Origin: Pilatotrama ljubarskyi
Taxonomy: Eukaryota; Basidiomycota; Agaricomycetes; Polyporales; Polyporaceae
Assembly (NCBI GenBank): GCA_022385805.1
Contig: MU277738.1
Coordinates: 1 to 64,000 of the forward strand
Direction of reading: 5' to 3'
DNA: 64,000 nt
The notes beneath the pieces were generated by a model. It had not been told where the DNA came from. It searched no databases and saw only the letters and a program-made list of their open reading frames with translations. Shown here piece by piece: positions 45,483 to 57,071 of the stretch. Both the position numbers and the translations under genes were made by a program. Position 1 is the first letter of the stretch. The number at the start of each line of letters is the position of its first letter.

Positions 45483-45960
45483 TAGTAGTCAGCATGGTAA
45501 GCCCAAGGATGTATACTTCGTGATGCGCACTGGAGTTTACGGTCCATAGCACTAGTTCTAAGTGAATGACAGGACACCTTAGCACGCTAGTCCGAGTCGG
45601 AACCAACACAGAAGAGGTGGTACAGTACCAAGAACGGGCACCAAATCGAGGAGAAGGACCCAACCTCACAACGGCGTGCGCCGCAACAGACCACGTGCAT
45701 GAGCCATGTTAGGCGCCCGCGGTCCCCTCTACCGGACACAACTCTTACTAGTAGCCTGTCCTCTGACGATGTCCTCACCGTAAAATGAATATAGCGAGAT
45801 CACTAGTATATTGAAGCGGCTTCCACTGGAATTCAGGCGCTGCTCTCTCGGATTAGTTGTCCACGAGTGCGACGAGGTTGCCCGGCCCGGGCCCTGTAGT
45901 GCTGTTCCTCTCCTTCCGCGTGCAGGCTGCTCCGAGTCGACTGTCGGACTCGTTCGCTAC
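45483..45960. repeat. Duplicated upstream flank, copy 2 (matches 40122-40600)
   Basis: Upstream flank of F6, homologous in block order to that of F4. Divergence is substantial, with many substitutions and small gaps. Confidence 0.65.
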
Positions 45961-45963
45961 ACT

Positions 45964-46022
45964 CGATGACTTGAATGATTTGCTGTTCTGACCTGATGAC
46001 TTGAATGATTGCTGTTCTGACC
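45964..46022. repeat. 30-bp tandem duplication
   Basis: Two adjacent copies of a unit containing GATGACTTGAATGATT and GCTGTTCTGACCT, differing by one T. Upstream of the F6 flank; no coding context. Confidence 0.85.
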
Positions 46023-47848
46023 TCCGTGACCGTGGCTCGAGTATATGCGCCGCCGCCGCCGCACAGCGGCGGACGGTTGGCACTGTCACTGTCACTGTAC
46101 AGCGGAGTTGGTGTCACACGATACGAAACGCGTGATACAGATGTCGCGCGTCTTGTCGCCTCCGTGCGCTAATCAGAGTCACTCACTCACTCACTCAGTC
46201 TCTCGTTCCGCTTTTTGTCTCCTCTACTCAGACTCTCACGCTGCCGCCGTGCTCTTTGTCACCGTGCGCCATCGGATTCTCCGGTAAGTGGCTTCCTGCT
46301 GGATCATGCGCTTCGAAACAGACCGGGTGCTACAACAAACACGCGCGATCCTGCAGTGGTCAGAGCTGGGAATGCCGGCCCCCACCGCTCCACCATTGGG
46401 CCTTCACGACAAGATGTTCGGAGGTTGAGATCAGCTGTCATCGACTTCTCTATTTATTGCCTCCGTCTTGACGACACGTGCGCTGCCCTCCAGACGTACA
46501 TGTGGTACAATCGCTGGTCTCGCCACTGGCAGTCGTCCGAATCCGACTCCGCCGAGCCGCCTTATGAGTGAGCGCGATTGCTCCTATCCTCGTCATCCCT
46601 TGTACTCAGCAGATTGTTCTCTTCTGATGTCGAAGTGTCCTGGCTCGTCCTAGCTCTCTGGAAGAACGCCAGGATGGACATGTGTTCGCAACGAGGCCTT
46701 CGCGGGCTGTGCCTCCGTCCGGTGCCAGGCTGTCTATTTCGAAGGCCAGTCAGCTTTCCCACCCTGATCTTTATGATACTGAAATTCCCTGCTCAGCTGG
46801 ACTCATTGTTCTGGGATCAGCATGCGCTGTCATGTAGGTGCATTTGCCTTTAGAGCCGTGAACGTCAGTCGTGCACGGCGTTCTGTATGCTAAGATGCGA
46901 ACGTGATATCACCTCACTACTCGTGACACCAGCTCCTCCAGTTTCTCTTCACCGACGGGGACCAAAGGAAACGGTGAAAATTTGAAATCTCGGAACACTG
47001 GGCTTCCAGTGATATGTCCGCCGAGTCCTGCTTCCACTCAGCGGCGTGCTGCAGTGCTGCTATCGTCGACGCATTCACACGCCCTCGTTAACGCCTCGCT
47101 CGCGCTGCGTCCAGGTTGGCGTCACGTCATGCAGTGTCACTGAAAGCTTCACTGTCAACTTGAAGTATGGCCAAGAAACATGCGAAGCGTGGGACGGTCG
47201 ACGGCAGGCGTTGCGCGACGCGGACAGGCAGAACGCAGTGCGCAGAGTCCCTCCCAAAGTGGAAGATGGACCATATGGTGGTCAGGGTGGAAGTGGGTCA
47301 TCGCGTGGGCGGGATAGTGGAAGTTCGGCTTTGCGGGCATTCTTTTTCCACCGTTCGTGTTTAACTCCTCGCCCACGTATCGCAACCATGTGTTGAGCGC
47401 TCTGCTGAGAGGCAATTCGCTTTCCTTCTCTCCACTAGAACATTATGGTCGCCGTACCGATGGTTTCGCCCCTTGACTCATGCGAGCTTCTCTCTGATGA
47501 GATCTCCTTATCGTCCTATCGATCAGGGCGATGAGCTCTTAACATCGCGTTGGGCTCCGCTACTGAATGCAGACACCGCTTGCTTCCATCTCGCCTCGCG
47601 TTATGTGCACCGCTCTAATCGACCCTGGCCGAACGTCCACGTTTTCGTCATGCGCGCATCTCCGAATCTTTGCTAATACTGAGATACAGGAAACTGGCAT
47701 TGTTGCGCACCATATTCCGAGCTTCCGTCCCTGTATATAAACGGCACGTCTCCTCCCGGCTGACGCTGCGACGCATCCGCCCGTACGCGGTCGTCCATCC
47801 TGCAGTGCATAGATCTTCCCGCTTTCTCCTATCAGCGACTATCTCGAC
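46023..47848. other. Region without confident gene, upstream of D
   Basis: A short CACT repeat lies near 46.19 kb. At 46.39-46.57 kb a plus-strand frame ends 'SDSAEPPYE' directly on a GTGAGC donor. That recalls the third-exon ends of the F-box family (DDPYE, APYE, EPYG), but the part before it has no leucine-rich pattern. It may be a decayed fragment. Nothing else is supported. Confidence 0.35.
47734..47741 (+). promoter_or_regulatory. TATA box of gene D
   Basis: TATATAAA about 110 nt before the ATG at 47849. Confidence 0.5.
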
Positions 47849-50547
47849 ATGGCGACGGCTCCCAATGAGGACGGCCAATATGTGTGGCTCCTCACTCCTC
47901 CGGATCCGGCTCCGGCCGCTGAGCGTGTGAGCATCTCATTCCCTTCCCCAATCTGTATGTGTGCTCACTCCGCCTCTCATAACGCCTAGCGTGCGTGGGA
48001 CAGGCTCTTCAAGAACGGATCACTTTTCGAGAGGCGCGATATCGACGTGAACGACCCTTTGACCAGTCCTTCTATGGTCCCATCATTTCCCAGAGACGAC
48101 AACGTGGACCTTGCTCCTGCACCACTGCCGCCACCTCACCATGACGATTCATCAGCGCCAATTCACACCTCGGAGCTCGAAACGCCTTCGAGTCAGCAGG
48201 TATGTGAGCTTTTCCACTCTTGCAATTTCGGAGATTCATATGTTCGGACCGGTACTAGGAGCCAAGCTCTCGCGACCGTGGGCGGACCTCGGAGACCGTC
48301 CCCGGGGGAATATACCGGCACGCAGGTGGCCCTCGCACTCCCAGTGCCCTGATAGGTCAAAGAGGGGGAGATACAGAAATTACCCTAGGCCACCTCTTAG
48401 AGCCAGACCCGACTCCTCTGCCCTCTCAAGGCCGAGCATACGACCTGCAGTTGTACACCGCAAGAATTGTGCGTAAACTCCCCAGTATCCTCGTCCTTGC
48501 AGCTTGGATCTCATCCTCCGCCTTCCAGAGCATGATGCACAAGCTGACCGGGACGCTCGCCCACACTCTGAAGAGGCAGGAGGTCCCCGGTATATATAGG
48601 AGGTTGGTCCTGGACACTGGTAAGCAAAAAGCCACTTAAGGCTGCTTCTATCGTCTGAACCTGCATACCGTGACTGATCGTCTTAACTGGTTTGCGGACA
48701 ATCAGCATCCAATACCAGGTAAGCAGCCCTATCGTCGCCTAGGTGAATCTCGGGATAGTTCACTTACGATCTGCATCTGAAGCTGGCTATACGCCCTGAA
48801 CTATCGCATTGCGCATGACAAATACGACACTAGCAATCCGGCGGGTTTTGGCAAGGGAAGTGTTCCACTGTACACTGCTGACCATGGACCGTCGGCGCCC
48901 GGAGTTTGGATTGGCTACCTGACTCCTCCGGAGATTTGTGGAGTACCTCCGGAATATGAGAAGGAGGTCTATCCTAACCACGGTTATACTTCGACGATCA
49001 AGGATGGTCGAGAATACATAGATCCATCTGTGCCGTTTGCGACCGGTTCGTACCTGGATACATCTAAGATATGTACGTTTTCCAACAGATTGGTCATCAC
49101 CGATATGCACTGACCTCATTGGAAGACGCCGTTCTCGCCCCTCATATGGATAAGATTACGCTTCATTCGTGTTACAAATGGGGCGCCCACTTGACACCAA
49201 CTCCGATGACATGCAACTTCCGCTTCGCGGCTGCGTTTGGCGTTTCATTGAGGCTGCACCACCTTCCCATCGATGGACTGCTAGGCCTCGGCACATCACA
49301 GTGAGCTTCCCTTCAGAATGTGGCTCAGATGATCGTCCAGATTGTCCGCATCGGATGCGGTGGCTGCCTGACTGATATAATACTTGCAGGACTCAAGGCC
49401 TGTTCCCAAGCCATGCCAGAAACGCTCCGGTACGCTTCTTCACAGTCGAACGTCTCTCAGAGCGTCACTAACAGGCGGCTTACAGAGCCTGCTGAATGCG
49501 ATCAAACCCGGGCTGCGCCCCGCTCATACGGTACACCATTCACGTTCTCCACTGGCAGTCTATGGCCCTTCCTCACACACCATCAGGGTGAGGATGAAAT
49601 GATAGTGTATATCGCACTACGTCCACCCATTGAGGAGTTTCAAGAGTCGGAATCGGCGGCTGATCGGCACGTCCATCTTCCTATGCTCAGCGGTCGATCA
49701 CTCAGGCTGACAGTGCTTGTTTCAAGCGAACACTGGTTCGCTTTCAATGTGTGGCCTTGCTCTAATCCCGAGCCAGGAGAGACATTCTGGTCGCCTCGGA
49801 TTCCCATATCGCCGAGTGGTCTTGCTCGCAAGAATTACATGGCACGCATCGGGAGTATGGCTGTATTCCGTCCAAAGGCGGGTATTCAGAATACTCAAGC
49901 GAGTCACGTCATGATTTCCAAGTATGAATTCGAGCCTCAAGAAGAAGTTGCGTTTGATACGGGTACTTTCATCCACTCTGTGAAGTGCGAGATCAGCGAG
50001 GCTGACCGTCCATAAAGGCAGCAGTGTCTCCTTCTTCAAGCAAGAATTTGTGCGCTTCCTACAGAGAGAGGTCTTCCCAACCCGCAAAAACATCTCCCTG
50101 TCTCATTCTCTAACCACCACAAGTAACACGCCGCATTATTATGTGCCGCGGTCGGACAATTACCATATCGAGGAATGGTTCGTGGAGATCGAGTTCGTCG
50201 GCCAAAATTCGAACACCCGTTACCACGTTCGCGTCCCATGTGTTCCCTTCCTCGCTATGGCCGATCCCACGGTCACTGATCCGTCCGAAGTCAACGACCG
50301 AGAGGGCCTCGTTTATCCTCCTCCTCAACCGGCTAAGTTCAACGTCTTCGGGCTGGTATGTGATCCTCTGCGAAAAGCATGCAATATTTCGTTGACAAGC
50401 AATTGTCTGTTGCAGCCGTTCTTCCAGTCGACGTACGTGGCTTTGCATAACGTGCCACAACCGGGCTCCCCGTACGTCCGAGTTGCTCCTCAATGGGCAC
50501 ATGAAAGAGCTCGATTCTGCCTACCGGCATGGGCGACGGCGGCTTAA
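47849..50547 (+). CDS. A1 (pepsin-like) aspartic protease homologue D
   Basis: It starts MATAPNEDGQYVWLLTPPDP plus 'APAAER', spliced to 'RAWDRLFKNGSLFERRDIDV', the same N-terminal plan as E. The first catalytic motif is LVLDT|ASNTS|WLYALNYRIA, with a 13-nt exon at 48706-48718 and Ala in place of Gly. N-lobe strands continue as 'GVWIGYLTPPE', 'SYLDTSKIYAVLAPHMDKIT' and 'FAAAFGVSLRLHHLPIDGLLGLGTS'. Then 'MIVYIALRPP' and 'VLVSSEHWFAFNVWPCSNPE' follow. The second motif is VAFDT|GSSVSFFKQEFVRFL, lacking the usual aromatic/Leu-Pro pair. It ends 'FGL|PFFQSTYVALHNVPQPGSP' and 'YVRVAPQWAHERARFCLPAW'. Both Asp are present. No clear signal peptide, although a hydrophobic stretch (SILVLAAWISSSAF) lies before the first motif and may be partly intronic. 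A TATA box lies upstream. Confidence 0.75.
48706..48718 (+). other. 13-nt microexon in gene D
   Basis: Between ATCAG and GTAAGC. It supplies Ala-Ser-Asn-Thr and two bases of Ser between the catalytic Asp-Thr and Trp-Leu-Tyr. Same length and phase as in A, B and E. Confidence 0.75.
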
Positions 50548-51429
50548 TGTACCCAGCGGGCCGGAATATAACGATTGAGATCGAGCTATGTATCACGGTT
50601 ACTCTGCAGAATTGAATATGGCATTTTGGCACTCATTCGGGTGTCATTATTAGTCATGTAACTAACAGGCCCTCACACTCGCGTCGCCATATCACGACAA
50701 CGTCAAACAGGGTGTCACTGCTTGCCAGTGCCCACCCTGGAACGCTGGCTCAAGCAGAGCAGTCATGACGGGAAACCAATTTGGACGAGCACGACGAGTC
50801 GCTAGTAGGGCTAGCGAGTATCAACGGGATACGGAACTGGAGCGCTGATGGACTGATGTTCGTGATCGGGACAGCACCCGACGACCTGGCAGATACGTGA
50901 CGAGCTGCCATCCGACGAAATCGAGTCTGGTACATCCGACAACGACGATAAGACACAACAGGGTCTGACGGTGGCCACACCTAGCGAAAGGCTCTTGTAG
51001 AGTGACGTGGGCATAGGCAGCTGAACCTGGGTGATTGAGTCTGCTCATCGAGCAGCGATAACTATGAATATTCAGACGTGCCTGTTTTCCGCTTGCGATA
51101 CTCATCTCTCGGACAGTGGGATCAACCAAGAATTGGGGTGCAAAACGTCGTTAGGGAGGCGAGAGAGAAGGACGAGTGCGACGGCAGCATGGCCATGGTA
51201 TGAAGAGCTTTGACGGCTTAGTACACAATTCCGTGGACGCTACTCGATCTGCGGGCCTGGTAGCATAGGAACATTGAGTGCATAGTCTGCCCGTCGAAGC
51301 GGTACTCTCACTTACCCGGCATTCAATCGCACTCCGGGTCGAACATGAGCCAACGCACGCGCGCATCAAAAGGGTTTATATCTTGCTCGTACGTCGGTCC
51401 AGGGGGCTCAGACATCCTGTGGTCTCGTG
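50548..51429. other. Intergenic region D / F7 (convergent 3' ends)
   Basis: Gene D and F7 converge here. Frames are short and lack motifs. Confidence 0.4.
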
Positions 51430-53272
51430 TCAGCCCGTGCTAATCAGCAAATAAGATACAACGCGCCGTATGCCATATTCATCAGCAACTGATGGATCAT
51501 GCTGTGCCGCCCTTTGGCCACACCGGTCCGCGACGATACGGAATGGATACCATTTGTTGAAGGCCGCCTCTCGGTCTAGGAAGCAAACGACCTTCGCGGA
51601 TGCGAGGGCGGAAGCGATGATATTCCCATATCGCGCGAAAGCCTCCCTCATTTTGAACAATGAGACAGGACTATGCACCGTCGAGAGCGGATGCGGTTGG
51701 TCGACAAAGTCCAGATGCACCCGGAGGACACTAAGATGCTTGAATGCTGCGAGCACTTCAGCAAATTTGGCCTGCTCAGACGCGTTACTACATTTCGCAT
51801 TCTGGTAGAGAGTTTGTAGTGACTCACCACATCGATGTCGTCTGCACCAGGCTGGCGGTAGCGATACAGCGCAAGTCTAGTGACATTCGGGAACGCGGCA
51901 GGTAAAGCCTGAAGGAGCTCCATTTCGTCGCTATCCTGCTTGTACTCGATGTCGAGCTCATCTAGACGAGGCGACGCACACCGCAGGACGATACGAAGTA
52001 GCTCCGAAGCGCTCAAAATGGGAGAGCGCCACTGCAGTACCTGAATGGTTCCCAACTCCGGCCAGCTTTGATGTATATAGTGCCGGGGCCAGCAGCGCAG
52101 TCGGAGTGATGACAGGGTCGAGGGCAAGTGTGAGTATATTTGGTCGTCGGGGTGCGGAAACGCAACGGAGAGGATGCGGAGGTCGGGCCATGGCAAGCTG
52201 CCATCGATCAGCGCAGGCCAGACAGGCTCGTGACCAGCTCCAGCGGGTATTGCGAGATCGAGAACGAGCGTGTGGAGGGAAGGCATACATGCGAGTACAG
52301 AGATGAGTGGCCGGCTGGGTATCTGCGAAGGACGCTCCCCAGTCAATGACAACGTGCGGAGCTTCCGCCACGAACGTGCAGCCAACCGCTCGAAGGATAG
52401 AATCAGTTCGCTAGAGAGAACCAGCGTCTCGAGTGATTCCGGCGCTTGCTCAAGCACAGAAAGAACCATCTGGACCTCCACCTGCGAGCGACGAGGCTGT
52501 CCGCGGTAGTGATCGGCGTTGGTATACCAGAAATGGCGAAGTGCAGGGGTGATTGTGAACAAGAGGTCATCGCGGCCCAGAGACTCCTCGCGCACAAGAG
52601 GTTCCGCCAACTTGAACGAGCTCAGATGAGGCGCACGCAGAATGGCATTGAGAACCAAACACGGGACCCCGAAGTATTGAGTGCCCTTGATCAAGATGGC
52701 GTCGAGTCTCGGCATCCGTTGAAAGGCATCCTGCAGCCAGGACGCGACCTCATCGAACGGGAAGCCGGAGTGGATGGAGCAACCTGGAGAAAATTGAAAC
52801 GGTCCTCTGAAAGTCAATTCTCTATGCATGGACATGAGACAGCTTGTACATGCTTAGAGCTTCGCCACACCTCACCGAATGTACGCCCAGATGGACTGAG
52901 GAGGAAACACCTCGTGGACGGTGCTCTGCATGAAACCTGACTCAACGACCGCTTGGCTAAACAAGACGGGCTTGCACAAGTCTCTAAGCCATCTGCACGC
53001 AAGCGATAGGGGTCTCAGATTCTTCGTGCGCCATAGCTCCTCGACGATCTCGAGAAGGACGTCCTGGTTGAGATGCTGAAAACTGACTAAGAGGTGAGAA
53101 TGGACATCGCCAACACGACTCTGAGATCACAGTGCGGTAGAATACAGCACTTACAGCTTAACTTGACGACCAGAGTGCGACATACTGTAGACGCAAGCTC
53201 AATAAGCAGATGTGTCTGAGCGTCGTTATAAGCCAGGTTGTCTCTGCTGCTGACAAGAACGACGCTATTCAT
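51430..53272 (-). CDS. F-box/LRR protein F7 (diverged, extra first exon)
   Basis: Four exons: 53155-53272, 52876-53086, 51828-52806 and 51430-51771, all joining in phase (about 549 residues). The ATG exon MNSVVLVSSRDNLAYNDAQT is spliced to 'FSFQHLNQDVLLEIVEELW' and 'LRPLSLACRWLRDLC', ending 'FPPQSIWAYIR'. The LRR exon begins 'GPFQFSPGCSIHSGFPFDEV' and has 'RMPRLDAILIKG', 'SLETLVLSSEL', 'CMPSLHTLVLDL', 'WPDLRILSVAF', 'LPSTLSSLRLRCWPRHY' and 'FPNVTRLALYRY'. The last exon has 'FKHLSVLRVHLDF'. It shows that the F-box exon in this family can be preceded by a short ATG exon, supporting missing first exons in F1, F4 and F6. Function as a ubiquitin-ligase adaptor is inferred. Confidence 0.75.
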
Positions 53273-53588
53273 CGTGAGAATCGAGCGTGAGAATCAAAAG
53301 AAAGCACGGGTGGCTCCGACGCGGCCGCTACAGTTCTTTGCGGTGTTGATTCGTATCATGACGACTTATCGCCTATTCACATAGTATCTCACTTTGCGCT
53401 AGGGAGACAGTGATGCTCGAGAATCATCAGGCTCAGCGGCCGGAGTACTACTCTAGTGATGACATTTGCATCGTATCTCTGTCAACACCATGCATTTCGT
53501 GATCTCGGAGTCTCGTCCCGAGGCTCAAGGCTGCTCCAATACACAAGAGTTTGCACCTCTCTTTATTGCCCGCACGGTGCACGCCGCT

Positions 53589-54351
53589 CTACGCAGCCAC
53601 CCGGACATGTTGCCTCATCTGGTCAACCATGAGGACCGTGCGTTCGACGGCGCCGTTCAGAACCGCGCGTTGTTCAGCGAAGAGGAGCTCCGGCCGTCCG
53701 CGGAAGTGCGTGATATAGCGCGGCTCAGGGCGGTCGACGTCGGCCCACCCGCCGATCACGCCCTGCTCGGCCACTCTCGCCAGCCCGGCCGCTTTTGGGG
53801 GTGTGTGCAGCACGGGGCACTCGATCGGCCTTGCAACGTCGAAAGCGTCAGTCCGGCCCAACTCGAGGAGGACGCTGTAACGGACCGTGGTCAGGAGCGT
53901 TGCGAGGGACGCCGAAACGGAAGGCATGCGGCACTTACTGCAACTGGCGCAGGTAGGCGAGTCGCCGATGTCGTAGCGTCGGCGCTTTGAAGACGTGTTC
54001 GCAGATCCAGACGAGCTTGACTGGTACATTAGGTGTCATGGAGGCGTCTTCGTTGGTTTCTGTAACAGATGTATGAGCATGAGCATCGCGTCTTGGACTG
54101 AAAAATGGCTCACCAGGTGCACGAGTCGTGCCCGCAAGGTCCGAGGAACCCGATGGGATGGGATCGTGCAGCGCGTCGTCCAAGAGGTCCGGATCGAACG
54201 TAAAGCTAGACGCGCCCGGATCCTCTTCGCAGAAGAACGACTCCGAGCTAAAGTGGCCGCATTCATCGTCGCTGAGTCGGCCGTCATCCACGAAAGAATC
54301 GTCACAGCTGCCAGGTCCGAATTCCACGCAGTCAGCGGGTACGGCCGACAT
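53589..54351 (-). CDS. Unknown acidic protein, three exons
   Basis: The ATG at 54351 opens MSAVPADCVEFGPGSCDDSF, an acidic Ser-rich segment ending 'SGSSDLAGTTRAPG'. A phase-1 splice leads to 'ETNEDASMTPNVPVKLVWIC' and 'EHVFKAPTLRHRRLAYLRQL'. A second splice leads to 'HVLLELGRTDAFDVARPIEC', then 'GVIGGWADVDRPEPRYITHF' and 'AVLNGAVERTVLMVDQMRQH', stopping at 53589. Splice signals (GTGAGC/ACAG and GTAAGT/ACAG) and steady frame support a real gene. No family recognised. The long plus-strand frame over the same DNA is judged a shadow. Confidence 0.5.
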
Positions 54352-55806
54352 TGAGATCTCGCTTCGGCCAAACCTTGGAGCTGAACTAGAGTCAGAAAGG
54401 TGTAGGGAAGTCGCGCAAAGTGATAGCGCACGCACCTGGTTGAGACAAATCACCGAATCTGCTGTCCTGGTCACTACTGAGCGCCTCCGTTACAGAGAAG
54501 GAAACTGTGTTGCTATCGGTGAGTGAATTAGCGCAGCTAGATGTTGCGTTGATACACACCGTCTACAAGACCATCGCACTCGTCCTGACCCGACGTTCTG
54601 AGCGACGTCTCCGTCGCGCCGTATAGCTGCTCACCTATCTGCGACAGCTCTTCCGCTAGACGTCCAATCGTCAGCGACAGTCCTCAGTGACATTCATGGC
54701 ATCAACATACCTAGAGTGCGGATGAATGGTCGATCTTCAAGTTCGTCCCGAAGTCGGAAGCTATGGCCAGTGTTGAGGGAGGAGGCCTTCAAAGGCCCGC
54801 CTTGTAGCAAGAAGCTGTTGTCGGCCACGGGACGTGCAGAGTTTTGCGAAATTTTGTGGCTACATGGCGCCATTGTGATCCTCAAAGGTCGGAGAAGTGG
54901 CTAGTTCGAACTTGCAGGCGTCCAAGGTTGCGCGGATCAGGAAGCACGCGGGACACGGGAAGACTCGCGTAAAGCTACTCGTGTAGAGCAAAGGGAAGGG
55001 AGAAAGAGTCGAGAGAATGTGTAGTTGATCTCCTTCTATGCTGCACCTGCCCGCTCATTGTTCGCGACTGGTGGCTAAGTTTCGTTGGCCACGTGACCGC
55101 GACGGTGTAACGCGTCACGGATACAACTACGGTCACATTCTATTCAACGCCTTGATTGAGCGCCCGGTCGCGCGGACTCGCTTCCATGAGAGGAGCAGCT
55201 TACCGGGGGAAAGGAGGAGAAGGTAGGCTCCAAGAGCACCTCTGTGTGTCAAAGAGGCGCTGAGTAGCATGAGAAGCCATACTGAGAGGTGAGAGGTGAG
55301 GGCTCCGCGGGTGAGCCGGCTGGTGACATCCTGAGATCGCGATCTTGCTCTCTTCCACGATCAGCCTGAAGAGCTCATTTGAGTGCTGAAGTTGTCAGAT
55401 ATTCGGGCAAACCACGTACGGCTAGAGAGCTCTTTGCGCCCGAATCGCGTAATCAGCGTCGCGTATGTAGCCCGCCCCTTCATGCCAAGTATCTCGATTT
55501 GCGGGGGCGTTCGAATTCATAAAGTGTGTCAAATGAGGTCAGCAAGAAGCCGCAGAGCCATTGAGATGGGAATAGCCATCGCTCGAGACAGGCGGAGACT
55601 GGCGGCCTCTTTCGTCGTGGGGGTCTTCGTCAGACGGTCAGAGCCGCTTAGCGCCAAGCCAGGTTGGACCGGCCGTCCGGACCGTTGAGAGCCGCTCTGA
55701 GCAGTTTGGGCGCTTGCGTTCCTCAGGCCTCATCCTTTCTCCTTCTCCGCGTGCTGGCTCAATCTCTCTTCGTCGCATCGTCTAAGCTGCAAGAACATCA
55801 TACGCA
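54352..55806. other. Divergent intergenic region; CT-rich leader of the RING gene
   Basis: No gene supported. The last 80 nt before the RING ATG are rich in C and T (about 55728-55780), a common feature of fungal promoters and 5' leaders. Confidence 0.4.
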
Positions 55807-57071
55807 ATGTCTGGAGATCCAGAAGAGCTGGACGCACGGAGAGTGGAAGACTTGACGCGTTCGTCCCCGCCTGCGCCTCTGCCACTGCCAACCACCGTCT
55901 CGACACGATCACTGCGTCCTCGCCGCTCAAGGGGCACCTCCGTGCAGAGCTCACGTTCTTCGACACATTCGTCTTCTCGCTCTCGGTCACATTCTATTGC
56001 ACAATCTTCTCGACATTCGCGTCCCAGCCCTCGTGAGCGTAGTGTCAGCTCTGCGGACAATACCGCGCACGATGACTCTGCCGCCGCAGACGATCTGTCG
56101 ATGGAGGACAGTGATAGAGGCGAAGGATGTAGTAACGGAGCTGTGAGGAGAAAGAGGGCCCGGTCAGCGTCGTCTTCGGCCAGTCGCCACTCCACGAAGA
56201 GGCAGAAGACAGCGTCGAAGGAAACGTCAAGGATGCCGGCGAGTCCATCTCCTGTTGAACATCATACGTCTCATTCCACTGTCTCCGACCTGCCCGAAGA
56301 TCATGCAACCTCAAGAACCGCAGCTGCAACCGCCGGCTCGAGTGCTGGACGCTCGCCGCAGCCAGCCATTGCGCCAGTGCAAGACACCTCCCATGACCAG
56401 TATGATATCCGGGCTCTGGCGGGAGACCCTAGCGAGGCTTTCGAGCGCATGATGGCCGAAAGCGCATCAAAGTCTTCCCGAGCGCAGCCTTCGACTGGGA
56501 ACGCGCTCAACGAACCCGGTCTCAACTTGCCATCGGCGGGCGGCGACTACCTGCTCAGCGCGAGCGCAACGAGTCCCTTTGGCGGCGCATTTCCCATGCC
56601 GCACGAGCATGAGCCTGCGTCCTGGACCCATATGGCAGGCTCTAGCACGAAGCACCCTATTCTTCCCTCAGAGGGAGATGATACTGTCGCAGGTGTCTCT
56701 GCCAACCCATCCTCTCCCATACGGGCTGCGCGGGCTTCGGAAGCTGTTCCTATTCACGAAGTCGAACCCCTGGCATCATACTCGTGTCCCATCTGCTTCT
56801 CGCCGCCCACGTATGCGACGATCACACCATGTGGACACGTCCTCTGCGGAGACTGCTTGTTCACCGCAGTAAAGACTACGCAGCAGCGCGGAGCGTATAC
56901 ACTTCCCGCCGGAGAGCGCATGGTTGCAAGGTGTGTTCCATTCTTCTACGCCTCCGTCCTTGTGGCTGAGGACTTGTCAGATGTCCCGTGTGCAGGGCGC
57001 CGATTCCGGGTTGGGATGGCAAAGGTGGCGGTGTAATCGGCTTGAGACCCCGAGCAGTGTTCAGTCTGTAA
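55807..57071 (+). CDS. C3HC4 RING-finger protein (probable E3 ubiquitin ligase)
   Basis: Two exons, 55807-56930 and 56981-57071, giving 404 residues in phase. The first ~310 residues are disordered, rich in Ser, Arg and His, with basic 'VRRKRARSASSS' and 'STKRQKTA' as possible nuclear signals. The RING is C-terminal: 'YSCPICFSPPTYATITPCGHVLCGDCLFTAV' (C1-C2, C3-H4-C5-C6), and the last two zinc ligands lie across the intron as 'ARCPVCRAPIPGWDGKGGG'. The unspliced reading loses the final Cys pair, so the intron is essential to the annotation. The 'CPVCRAPIPGW' type ending recalls Slx8/RNF4-like SUMO-targeted ligases, but no clear SUMO-interacting motif was found, so that is only a suggestion. 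Confidence 0.85.

Noticed and set aside
46215..46571. F-box family third-exon remnant ending 'EPPYE'
   Set aside because: Only the last few residues and the donor-overlapping stop match; no leucine-rich pattern before it.
53466..53990. 174-codon plus-strand frame
   Set aside because: Antisense to a spliced minus-strand gene with proper donors and acceptors.
55807..57036. RING protein ending at the unspliced stop
   Set aside because: This reading lacks the last zinc-binding Cys pair, which the 50-nt intron model restores in frame.
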